Below, one piece after another: positions 57,517 to 64,000 of a DNA stretch of 64,000 nt. The first letter of the stretch is position 1. The number at the start of each line of letters is the position of its first letter. The notes beneath the pieces are model-generated. The model worked only from the letters and a program-made list of their open reading frames with translations. It was not told the DNA's origin and searched no databases. The position numbers and the translations under genes are program-made. This stretch comes from Pseudomonas serboccidentalis (GTDB taxonomy: Bacteria > Pseudomonadota > Gammaproteobacteria > Pseudomonadales > Pseudomonadaceae): contig NZ_CP101655.1 in NCBI RefSeq assembly GCF_028830055.1, forward strand, positions 2,536,398-2,600,397. Reading direction: 5' to 3'.

Positions 57517-58416
57517 TCACTGTGCGTTACGGGCCTTGGCCACACGCGAACCGCTCGGGCGACCGAGCACCGCGCTGATCTGCTGACCCGCGGCAATCAA
57601 GGCGTCCAGGTCGATACCGGTCTCGATGCCCAGGCCGTTGAGCAGGTACACCACGTCCTCGGTCGCAACGTTACCGCTCGCGCCCTTGGCGTACGGGCAG
57701 CCGCCGAGGCCGGCGATAGAGCTGTCGAACACCGCGATGCCTTCCAGCAAGCTGGCATAGATGTTGGCCATGGCCTGGCCGTAGGTGTCGTGGAAGTGCC
57801 CGGCGAGTTTTTCCCGAGGCACCTGCGCCGACACCACTTCGAACAGCCGCCGGGTCGCGCCAGCGGTGCCGGTGCCGATGGTGTCACCGAGGGACACTTC
57901 ATAGCAGCCCATCGCATACAGCTCACGGGCGACCATCGCCACTTGCTCCGGGGCGACCGTGCCTTCGTACGGGCAGCCGAGCACGCAGGACACGTAACCG
58001 CGCACGGTAACGCCGTGCTGTTTCGCGGCTTCCATGATCGGTGCGAAGCGCGCCAGGCTTTCGCTGATCGAGCAATTGATGTTGCGCTGCGAGAACGCCT
58101 CGGACGCGGCGGCGAACACGGCGACTTCTTTCACGCCGGCGGCCAGCGCATCTTCAAACCCGCGCAGGTTCGGCGCCAGGGCGCCGTAGGTCACGCCGGG
58201 CTTGCGCTGGATCTGCGCGAACACCTCGGCCGAACCGGCCATCTGCGGCACCCATTTCGGTGAGACGAAACTGCCGACTTCGATGTAACTCAAACCAGCG
58301 GCGCTCAGCGCGTCGACCAGTTGCACCTTGTCAGCCACGCTGATCGGCTGGGCTTCGTTCTGCAGGCCATCGCGCGGGCCGACTTCGATCAGGCGAACAT
58401 GGGAGGGGAGGGACAT
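57517..58416 (-). CDS. mvaB: Hydroxymethylglutaryl-CoA lyase
   Basis: A 299-residue HMG-CoA lyase (also called LiuE): VRLIEVGPRDGLQNE, AGHFHDTYGQAMANI and the catalytic-loop signature GLGGCPYAKGASGN. It splits HMG-CoA to acetoacetate and acetyl-CoA, completing leucine breakdown. It follows liuR on the same strand across a REPIN; liuABCD lies beyond crcY and the acyl-CoA synthetase gene. Confidence 0.95.
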   Translation of the reverse strand: MSLPSHVRLIEVGPRDGLQNEAQPISVADKVQLVDALSAAGLSYIEVGSFVSPKWVPQMAGSAEVFAQIQRKPGVTYGALAPNLRGFEDALAAGVKEVAVFAAASEAFSQRNINCSISESLARFAPIMEAAKQHGVTVRGYVSCVLGCPYEGTVAPEQVAMVARELYAMGCYEVSLGDTIGTGTAGATRRLFEVVSAQVPREKLAGHFHDTYGQAMANIYASLLEGIAVFDSSIAGLGGCPYAKGASGNVATEDVVYLLNGLGIETGIDLDALIAAGQQISAVLGRPSGSRVAKARNAQ

Positions 58417-58454
58417 GGCGGTTGACCTGCTCTTTTGAAATCGTTGAGAACCCT

Positions 58455-58545
58455 TGTAGGAGTGAGCCTGCTCGCGATAGCCATTTCACATTCAACAGTG
58501 ATGTTGACTGACCCACCGCTATCGCGAGCAGGCTCACTCCTACAA
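58455..58545. repeat. REPIN (GTAGGAGTGAGCCTGCTCGCG type)
   Basis: Inverted pair with near-perfect arms in the liuR-mvaB gap. Confidence 0.9.
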
Positions 58546-58560
58546 GGGGATTTGTGTTGG

Positions 58561-58962
58561 TTACTGAACCGGCTGCTGACTCTTGAGCGTCTGCTCCAGT
58601 GCCTGCACGCAGCGTTCTTCAGCGGTATCGAGTTCCAGTTTCATCTGTTCGATGTCGAGCAACTGTTGCTCCAGCTGTTCGCGGCGCTCGCTGATTTTCG
58701 CCAGCATGCTGTTGAGCTGTTTGGTGTTACCGCTGGACGGGTCGTAGAGTTCGATCAACTCGCGGCATTCGGCCAGCGAGAAACCGATGCGCTTGCCGCG
58801 CAGGATCAGCTTCAGGCTGACCTTGTCGCGCGGCGAGTAGATGCGTTCCTGGCCACGGCGCTCAGGGCTGAGCAGGCCTTGTTCTTCATAAAAACGGATC
58901 GCCCGGGTGGTGATATCCAGCTCGCGGGCGAGGTCGGAAATGCTGTAGGTCTGGCTGCTCAT
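58561..58962 (-). CDS. liuR: MerR-family regulator LiuR
   Basis: A 133-residue MerR protein: winged helix YSISDLARELDITTRAIRFY at 6-25, EEQGLLSPERRGQERIYSPR, and a C-terminal dimerisation coiled coil (about 85-125). No metal-binding cysteine pair, as in regulators of acyl-CoA catabolism. LiuR controls the liu genes in Pseudomonas. A palindrome like those before liuA lies 43 bases upstream. Confidence 0.92.
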   Translation of the reverse strand: MSSQTYSISDLARELDITTRAIRFYEEQGLLSPERRGQERIYSPRDKVSLKLILRGKRIGFSLAECRELIELYDPSSGNTKQLNSMLAKISERREQLEQQLLDIEQMKLELDTAEERCVQALEQTLKSQQPVQ

Positions 58963-59004
58963 GAAAGCGCTCGAAAAAGGTCTTGGCGCTAAGCTAATGG
59001 CGAG

Positions 59005-59020
59005 TTGACGTTTACGTCAA
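59005..59020. promoter_or_regulatory. LiuR box 3 (TTGACGTTTACGTCAA)
   Basis: Inverted repeat TTGACGT-TT-ACGTCAA upstream of liuR, related to boxes 1 and 2; suggests autoregulation. Confidence 0.7.
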
Positions 59021-59028
59021 GCAAGAAA

Positions 59029-59107
59029 AAGATCGCAGCCTTCGGCAGCTCCTACAGGAAAATGCATTCCAATTGTAGGAGCTGCCGAAGGCTGCGATCT
59101 TTTGATC
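59029..59107. repeat. REPIN (GATCGCAGCCTTCGGCAGC type)
   Basis: Inverted pair with extended AAAGATCGCAG/CTGCGATCTTT ends between liuR and the LysR gene. Confidence 0.9.
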
Positions 59108-59112
59108 TTTCC

Positions 59113-60048
59113 TCAAACCACCTGCTTATCGAGTTTCTTCTCCTGCGCCGCCACCTGCTGGCACAACTCGATGATCTGCTCGCGCATCCAGCGGTTGGCC
59201 GGGTCCTGATCGGTGCTTTCGTGCCAGTACAGATGAGTCTCCAGCGGCGGCACGTCGTTGACCGGCAGGTTGAACGCATGCAAGTCGTTACGCCGGGCAA
59301 AGCGCTCGGGCACCGTCATTACCATGTCGGTCTGCTGCATGACCTGGGACGCCATCAGGTAATGCTGTGAGCGCAGGGCGATCTTGCGCTGAATGCCCAT
59401 TTTGCCGAGGGCCAGATCGACATAACCCAGGCCGCTGCGGCGGCTGGAGATATGAATGTGGGTCAGTGACAGGTAATCGTCGAGGCTGAGTTTTTCCTTG
59501 CCCGCCAGCGGATGGCCCTTGCGCATCGCGCAGACGTAACGGTCTTCCATCAGCTTGACGTGGCGCACCTGCGGGTCGGTGTTGAGCGGCGCATCCACGG
59601 CGAAATCCAGGCGTCCGGCGGCCAGTTCCTTGGTGGTTTCGCGGCGTTTGGACAGGAAGCTCTCGATGATCACCGTCGGCGCCAGACGTCGCAAACGCTG
59701 GAACAGCGGCGGCAGAATCACCGCTTCAGTGAGGTCGGTCATGCTGATGCGGTAGGTCTTGACCGCCTGGGCCGGGTTGAAAATCCGGCTTTCCTGCACC
59801 GACACCCGCAGCAGCGACAACGCATTGCGCACCGGGCCGATGATGTTCTGCGCCATCGGCGTCGGCACCATGCCCTGGGCGGTGCGCACGAACAGCGGAT
59901 CGTTGAAGGTCTCACGCAACCGCGCCAACGCGTTGGACACCGCCGGCTGGGTGATGCCGACAATCTGCCCGGCGCGGGTCAGGTTGGCTTCGGTGTAGAT
60001 CGCGTCGAAGACAATGAAAAGGTTGAGGTCGACCTTGCTCAGGTTCAT
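59113..60048 (-). CDS. LysR-family regulator (NodD/LeuO-like)
   Basis: A 311-residue LysR protein with the NodD/LeuO-type start MNLSKVDLNLFIVFDAIYTE, helix-turn-helix NLTRAGQIVGITQPAVSNAL and FNDPLFVRTAQGMVPT. The effector domain runs from about 90. Divergent from an acyl-CoA dehydrogenase gene (171-base gap), its likely target. Confidence 0.9.
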   Translation of the reverse strand: MNLSKVDLNLFIVFDAIYTEANLTRAGQIVGITQPAVSNALARLRETFNDPLFVRTAQGMVPTPMAQNIIGPVRNALSLLRVSVQESRIFNPAQAVKTYRISMTDLTEAVILPPLFQRLRRLAPTVIIESFLSKRRETTKELAAGRLDFAVDAPLNTDPQVRHVKLMEDRYVCAMRKGHPLAGKEKLSLDDYLSLTHIHISSRRSGLGYVDLALGKMGIQRKIALRSQHYLMASQVMQQTDMVMTVPERFARRNDLHAFNLPVNDVPPLETHLYWHESTDQDPANRWMREQIIELCQQVAAQEKKLDKQVV

Positions 60049-60219
60049 AACGCGGCTTCTCTTGTTTTAGGGCTGATGTTTTAAGGCCTGACGATCAGCG
60101 GATCATATATCGGTGATGAATGTTTATACACGCCGAGAATAGGCTAGGTAAATTATCAGCGCTGTTCTAGCATCGATTGCATGATCTGAACAACCTCTGC
60201 CTAAAGAAGGTAATTGCTC

Positions 60220-61449
60220 ATGGATTTCGCTTATTCGCCCAAGGTGCAAGAACTGCGTGAGCGCGTGACCGCGTTCATGGACACTTACGTTTACCCGGCC
60301 GAAGCCGTGTTCGAACGCCAGGTTGCCGAGGGCGATCGCTGGCAGCCGACCGCGATCATGGAGGAACTCAAAGCCAAGGCCAAAGCCGAAGGCCTGTGGA
60401 ATCTGTTCCTGCCGGAATCGGAGCTCGGCGCCGGGCTGACCAACCTCGAATACGCGCCGCTGGCGGAAATCATGGGTCGCTCGTTGCTCGGGCCGGAACC
60501 GTTCAACTGCTCGGCGCCGGACACCGGCAACATGGAAGTGCTGGTGCGCTACGCCAACGAAGAACAGAAACAGCGCTGGCTCGAACCGCTGTTGCGCGGC
60601 GAAATCCGCTCGGCGTTCGCCATGACCGAACCGGACGTGGCTTCGTCCGACGCGACCAACATGGCCGCCCGCGCCGTGCGTGACGGCGACGAGTGGGTGA
60701 TCAACGGCAAAAAATGGTGGACCTCCGGCGCTTGCGATCCGCGCTGCAAGATCCTGATCTTCATGGGTCTGAGCAACCCTGATGCACCGCGCCACGCCCA
60801 GCACTCGATGATCCTGGTGCCGGTCGACACCCCCGGGGTGAAAATCGTCCGTCCGCTGCCGGTGTTCGGTTACGACGACGCACCGCACGGCCACGCCGAA
60901 GTGCTGTTCGATAACGTGCGGGTGCCGTACGAAAACGTCCTGCTCGGTGAAGGCCGCGGCTTCGAAATCGCCCAAGGTCGCCTTGGCCCGGGGCGGATTC
61001 ACCACTGCATGCGTTCGATCGGCATGGCCGAGCGTGCACTGGAATTGATGTGCAAACGCTCGGTGAGCCGCACCGCATTCGGCAAACCGCTGGCGCGTCT
61101 GGGCGGTAACGTCGACAAGATCGCCGACTCGCGGATGGAAATCGACATGGCGCGCCTGCTGACTCTGAAGGCGGCGTACATGATGGACACCGTGGGCAAC
61201 AAAGTGGCGAAGAGCGAGATCGCGCAGATCAAGGTCGTCGCGCCGAACGTCGCGCTGCGGGTGATTGACCGGGCGATCCAGATCCATGGCGGGGCCGGGG
61301 TGTCGAACGATTTCCCGCTGGCCTACATGTACGCGATGCAACGCACCCTGCGCCTGGCCGACGGCCCGGACGAAGTGCACCGCGCGGCGATCGGCAAGTT
61401 CGAGATCGGCAAGTATGTGCCGAAAGAGATGCTGCGCAGCGGTCATTAA
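60220..61449 (+). CDS. Acyl-CoA dehydrogenase family protein
   Basis: A 409-residue flavoprotein of the ACAD11-like type: [40 protein letters not shown], and [20 protein letters not shown]. It oxidises an acyl-CoA at the alpha-beta position using FAD; chain preference cannot be read. The ATG at 60220 has AGAAGG upstream. No ETF or other beta-oxidation gene is next to it. Confidence 0.9.
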   Translation: MDFAYSPKVQELRERVTAFMDTYVYPAEAVFERQVAEGDRWQPTAIMEELKAKAKAEGLWNLFLPESELGAGLTNLEYAPLAEIMGRSLLGPEPFNCSAPDTGNMEVLVRYANEEQKQRWLEPLLRGEIRSAFAMTEPDVASSDATNMAARAVRDGDEWVINGKKWWTSGACDPRCKILIFMGLSNPDAPRHAQHSMILVPVDTPGVKIVRPLPVFGYDDAPHGHAEVLFDNVRVPYENVLLGEGRGFEIAQGRLGPGRIHHCMRSIGMAERALELMCKRSVSRTAFGKPLARLGGNVDKIADSRMEIDMARLLTLKAAYMMDTVGNKVAKSEIAQIKVVAPNVALRVIDRAIQIHGGAGVSNDFPLAYMYAMQRTLRLADGPDEVHRAAIGKFEIGKYVPKEMLRSGH

Positions 61450-61463
61450 GACCGCGTCGCCTG

Positions 61464-61549
61464 CTTCGCGAGCAAGCTCGCTCCCACATTAAACCGCATT
61501 CCAAATGGAAGAATGCGATCCCTGTGGGAGCGAGTTTGCTCGCGAAAGG
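61464..61549. repeat. REPIN (GTGGGAGCGAGCTTGCTCGCG type)
   Basis: Inverted pair CTTCGCGAGCAAGCTCGCTC and GGGAGCGAGTTTGCTCGCGA in the convergent gap before the OmpA-fusion gene. Confidence 0.88.
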
Positions 61550-61579
61550 GCCTGCCCATTCAGTTCATCAACATCAGGC

Positions 61580-62914
61580 TCAATACACCCAAACCTCAAC
61601 CCGCCGATTCTTGATCCGCCCCTCATCCGCACTGTTCGCCGCCACCGGCATCAACGCGCCAAACCCGCGCACCTCGCGCAACACCACGCCGTTCTTCACC
61701 AACTCGCGGCGCACCGCCATGGCCCGCAGTTTCGACAGCAGGTCGGCCCGGGCCGGGTCGTCTTTCTCGTCACCAAAGCCCACCAGCGTCACCGCACGCT
61801 CGGTCTTGTCGTGGCGCTTTATATAGTCGAGCACCCGCGCCAGATCCTGCCGCGCCTTGTTGTCGAGGCTGGCGCTGCCTTCTTCAAAGCGGAAATTCAC
61901 TGTCAGACGTTGGGCATGCCGGCTGAGGGATTGATAACCCTCGGGCATCAGCGCATTCGGCGTGACGGTCATCGCATGGATGGTCTGGCTGATGAAACCG
62001 TTGGCCGCGACAATCTTCTGCCCCTGTGGGCTTTGCGCAAACGCCACCAGCGCTGAAGCCCACGGATTCTGGCTGGTAGGTGGCAGATAAAAGAACAGCC
62101 GTCGGGACAGTGGATAGTCTTCCGTCGCGATCAGGCTGTTGAGCGGCAACATCGATTGCGATGCACCGTCGGCGATTGCCACGGCTTTGGCCTGACGCAC
62201 ATAAGGCAGGCCGATGAAACCGATGCCTTGCGCATCGCTGCTCACCGCGTCGGACAATTGCTCGCTGGACTCGAAGCGTTTCGCCGTGGCACTCAGACTT
62301 TTCCCGCGACGACTCAGCACCAGTTCCTTGAACGTGTCGTAGGTGCCGGACTGATCATCCCGCGCATATAGATGGATCGCACCGCCGCGCCCGCCGAGGT
62401 CTTCCCAGGTTTTCACCTCACCGGCGAAGATCCGCGCCAGTTGCCCGGTGTCCAGTTGCTGCAGCGGATTGTCGGGATGCAGGATGATCGCCAGGCCGTC
62501 GATGGCGATGACTTGCTCGGCCTCAGGGCTCTTCATGTCGCCCAGCGCTTGCAGGCTGAGCAGTTCGCTGTCCTTGATCGGACGGGAGGCGGCAGCGAGG
62601 TCGGCGCTGGCGCTTTTCAGCGCAGTGAAACCAGTGCTGGAGCCGTGGGCGGCGACTTCAATCACGACCCGTTTGCCTTGTGCGGTCTGGCCAACAATGT
62701 GTTGTTCGTTGGCGGTGTCGGGGTTTTCGCGGTGGATCTTCAGCAGGCCCTGTTCCTGCAAAAAACCTTCGACCAGCGCGGGGCCGAGATCGGCGCCAAT
62801 GGTATTGGAACCCTGAATACGCAGTGCCGGGCCGTTTTCGGGGATCGGCAGGGCGGCGGCGCTGACCGTCAGCCATGCACTCAACACAAAGACGAACAGA
62901 ACACGCAGGGTCAT
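61580..62914 (-). CDS. PstS-like substrate-binding domain fused to OmpA domain
   Basis: A 444-residue secreted protein with a signal peptide ending at about residue 20 (SAAALP). Residues 30-320 form a PBP-like phosphate-binding type domain (ALRIQGSNTIGADLGPALVE, GLAIILHPDNPLQQLDTGQL, YARDDQSGTYDTFKELVLSR). The C-terminal OmpA/MotB domain (FGDEKDDPARADLLSKLRAM, EGRIKNRRVEVWVY) should bind peptidoglycan. The fusion would tether the binding protein to the wall. No phosphate ABC permease genes are adjacent. Confidence 0.86.
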   Translation of the reverse strand: MTLRVLFVFVLSAWLTVSAAALPIPENGPALRIQGSNTIGADLGPALVEGFLQEQGLLKIHRENPDTANEQHIVGQTAQGKRVVIEVAAHGSSTGFTALKSASADLAAASRPIKDSELLSLQALGDMKSPEAEQVIAIDGLAIILHPDNPLQQLDTGQLARIFAGEVKTWEDLGGRGGAIHLYARDDQSGTYDTFKELVLSRRGKSLSATAKRFESSEQLSDAVSSDAQGIGFIGLPYVRQAKAVAIADGASQSMLPLNSLIATEDYPLSRRLFFYLPPTSQNPWASALVAFAQSPQGQKIVAANGFISQTIHAMTVTPNALMPEGYQSLSRHAQRLTVNFRFEEGSASLDNKARQDLARVLDYIKRHDKTERAVTLVGFGDEKDDPARADLLSKLRAMAVRRELVKNGVVLREVRGFGALMPVAANSADEGRIKNRRVEVWVY

Positions 62915-62981
62915 GCCGGCACCGAATCAAGCCAAGGGGATTGCCGGGGAGATTAAGTCAGACGCATGACCAAAACATGAC

Positions 62982-63067
62982 AGATCAAAAGATCGCAGCC
63001 TTCGGCAGCTCCTACATTGGAATGCGATCCCCTGTAGGAGCTGCCGAAGGCTGCGATCTTTTGATCT
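62982..63067. repeat. REPIN (GATCGCAGCCTTCGGCAGC type)
   Basis: Inverted pair with AGATCAAAAG/CTTTTGATCT outer arms between the OmpA-fusion and xthA genes. Confidence 0.9.
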
Positions 63068-63076
63068 TGGTGGATA

Positions 63077-63889
63077 TCAGGCCAGTTCCAGCCAGATCGG
63101 CGCGTGATCCGACGGCTTCTCCATCCCGCGCAGTTCATAGTCCACGCCCGCATCCTTCACTCGCGGCAACAGGCCATGGGAGGCGAGGATCACGTCGATC
63201 CGCAGCCCACGTTTCGGCTCATCTTCAAAGCCACGGCTGCGGTAGTCGAACCAGCTGAACATGTCGCTCACGTCCGGGTTCAGGTGGCGGAAGCTGTCGG
63301 TCAGGCCCCAGTTCTTCAGGCGGGCCATCCACTCGCGCTCCTCCGGCAGGAAGCTGCATTTACCGGTTTTCAGCCAGCGCTTCATGTTGTCCGGGCCGAT
63401 GCCGATGTCGCGGTCTTCCGGGGAAATGTTCACATCGCCCATCACTACCAGCGGCTGTTCGTTGTGGAACTGGCTTTCCAGCAGGGTTTGCAGGTCGCTG
63501 TAAAAGCGTTGCTTGGCCGGGAACTTGGTCGGATGGTCGCGGCTTTCGCCCTGCGGGAAGTAGCCGTTCATGATGGTCACCGGCACGCCATTGGCGTCGG
63601 CGAAGGTGCCCCAGATGAAGCGGCGCTGGGCGTCTTCTTCATCGGTGGCGAAGCCTTTGTGAACGGCGATCGGCTCGTTGCGCGAGAGCAGGGCGACGCC
63701 GTAATGGCCTTTCTGGCCGTGGAAATAAACGTGATAGCCCAGCGCCCGCACTTCTTCCAGCGGGAACTGGTCGTCGTGGACCTTGGTTTCCTGCAGGCCG
63801 ATCACGTCCGGCTGATGCTTTTCGATCAGCGCTGCCAGCTGATGCGGACGGGCGCGCAGTCCGTTGATGTTGAAGGAAACGATCTTCAT
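63077..63889 (-). CDS. xthA: Exodeoxyribonuclease III
   Basis: A 270-residue Mg-dependent AP endonuclease/3' exonuclease in base-excision repair: [33 protein letters not shown] (metal Glu), [27 protein letters not shown] and [10 protein letters not shown] (catalytic His). The ATG at 63889 starts the conserved MKIVSFN; longer in-frame starts add an unrelated tail. It is convergent with nothing and ends 10 bases from a REPIN. Confidence 0.95.
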   Translation of the reverse strand: MKIVSFNINGLRARPHQLAALIEKHQPDVIGLQETKVHDDQFPLEEVRALGYHVYFHGQKGHYGVALLSRNEPIAVHKGFATDEEDAQRRFIWGTFADANGVPVTIMNGYFPQGESRDHPTKFPAKQRFYSDLQTLLESQFHNEQPLVVMGDVNISPEDRDIGIGPDNMKRWLKTGKCSFLPEEREWMARLKNWGLTDSFRHLNPDVSDMFSWFDYRSRGFEDEPKRGLRIDVILASHGLLPRVKDAGVDYELRGMEKPSDHAPIWLELA

Positions 63890-64000
63890 GGTCGGCAGTC
63901 CTGGCAAAAGGGCGATGCTAGCTGACATGGGGGAGATGGGCCAGTGTGGGGTAGGCAGATTCACCTGACTCTGTGAGATTTATGTTGTCAGGCCTGGCGC

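Noticed and set aside
57201..57520. Short frames inside the CrcY region
   Set aside because: Low-complexity products, no ribosome sites; the sequence is explained by an sRNA and its promoter.

Overview
The window looks like chromosomal DNA of a fluorescent pseudomonad (Pseudomonas fluorescens group). Evidence: the Pseudomonas-type order tRNA-Arg/His/Leu/His, tig, clpP, clpX, lon, hupB, ppiD; leucine-degradation (liu) genes with a MerR regulator; the Pseudomonas sRNAs PrrF and CrcY; and many paired REP elements (REPINs) between genes. No prophage, plasmid backbone, insertion sequence or CRISPR array was seen.

Layout. 1-10 kb: yceH (cut by the window edge), a DUF1993 gene, sstT, an MFS exporter convergent with nhaR, a small lipoprotein, a TerC membrane protein, a degenerate C39-like lipoprotein, two small acidic proteins, pbpG and folD. 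10.1-19.7 kb: the tRNA cluster and the protein quality-control block tig-clpP-clpX-lon-hupB-ppiD, with a sigma-32-type promoter before lon and a decayed tRNA-like sequence after hupB. 19.9-29.6 kb: an MFS/LysR divergent pair, a DUF2242 lipoprotein, an AraC regulator with a nitrilase-fold protein lacking its catalytic residues, fadH, a PLP-dependent desulfhydrase/deaminase-like gene and a cytochrome b561. 29.8-37 kb: a 2-aminoethylphosphonate island (phnX, phnW, two LysR regulators, an organophosphate-type permease and an FAD oxidoreductase). 37-46.3 kb: a short orphan VgrG, a YebC-family protein, a leucine-rich-repeat protein kinase, a ZapE-like ATPase, then an ECF sigma/anti-sigma pair facing a membrane-anchored catalase-fold peroxidase and a cytochrome b561, and an MFS gene behind a large palindrome. 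46.4-49.2 kb: an M14 carboxypeptidase, the PrrF sRNA with its Fur box, a small conserved protein and an orphan CI-like repressor. 49.2-59 kb: liuD-C-B-A, an acyl-CoA synthetase, CrcY, mvaB and liuR. 59-64 kb: a LysR/acyl-CoA dehydrogenase pair, an OmpA-fused phosphate-binding-like protein and an exonuclease III gene.

How it fits together. The liu genes take isovaleryl-CoA (from leucine) to acetoacetate and acetyl-CoA; palindromes matching across the liuA and liuR upstream regions suggest LiuR control. CrcY, a CbrB/sigma-54-dependent RNA that sequesters Hfq/Crc, sits inside this catabolic locus. The phosphonate island would take up 2-aminoethylphosphonate and convert it through phosphonoacetaldehyde to acetaldehyde and phosphate. 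The ECF module is flanked by two divergent promoters with the same GGAATAA-N14-CGTCT signature, which suggests a small self-amplifying oxidative-stress circuit, the best candidate here for a poorly described system.
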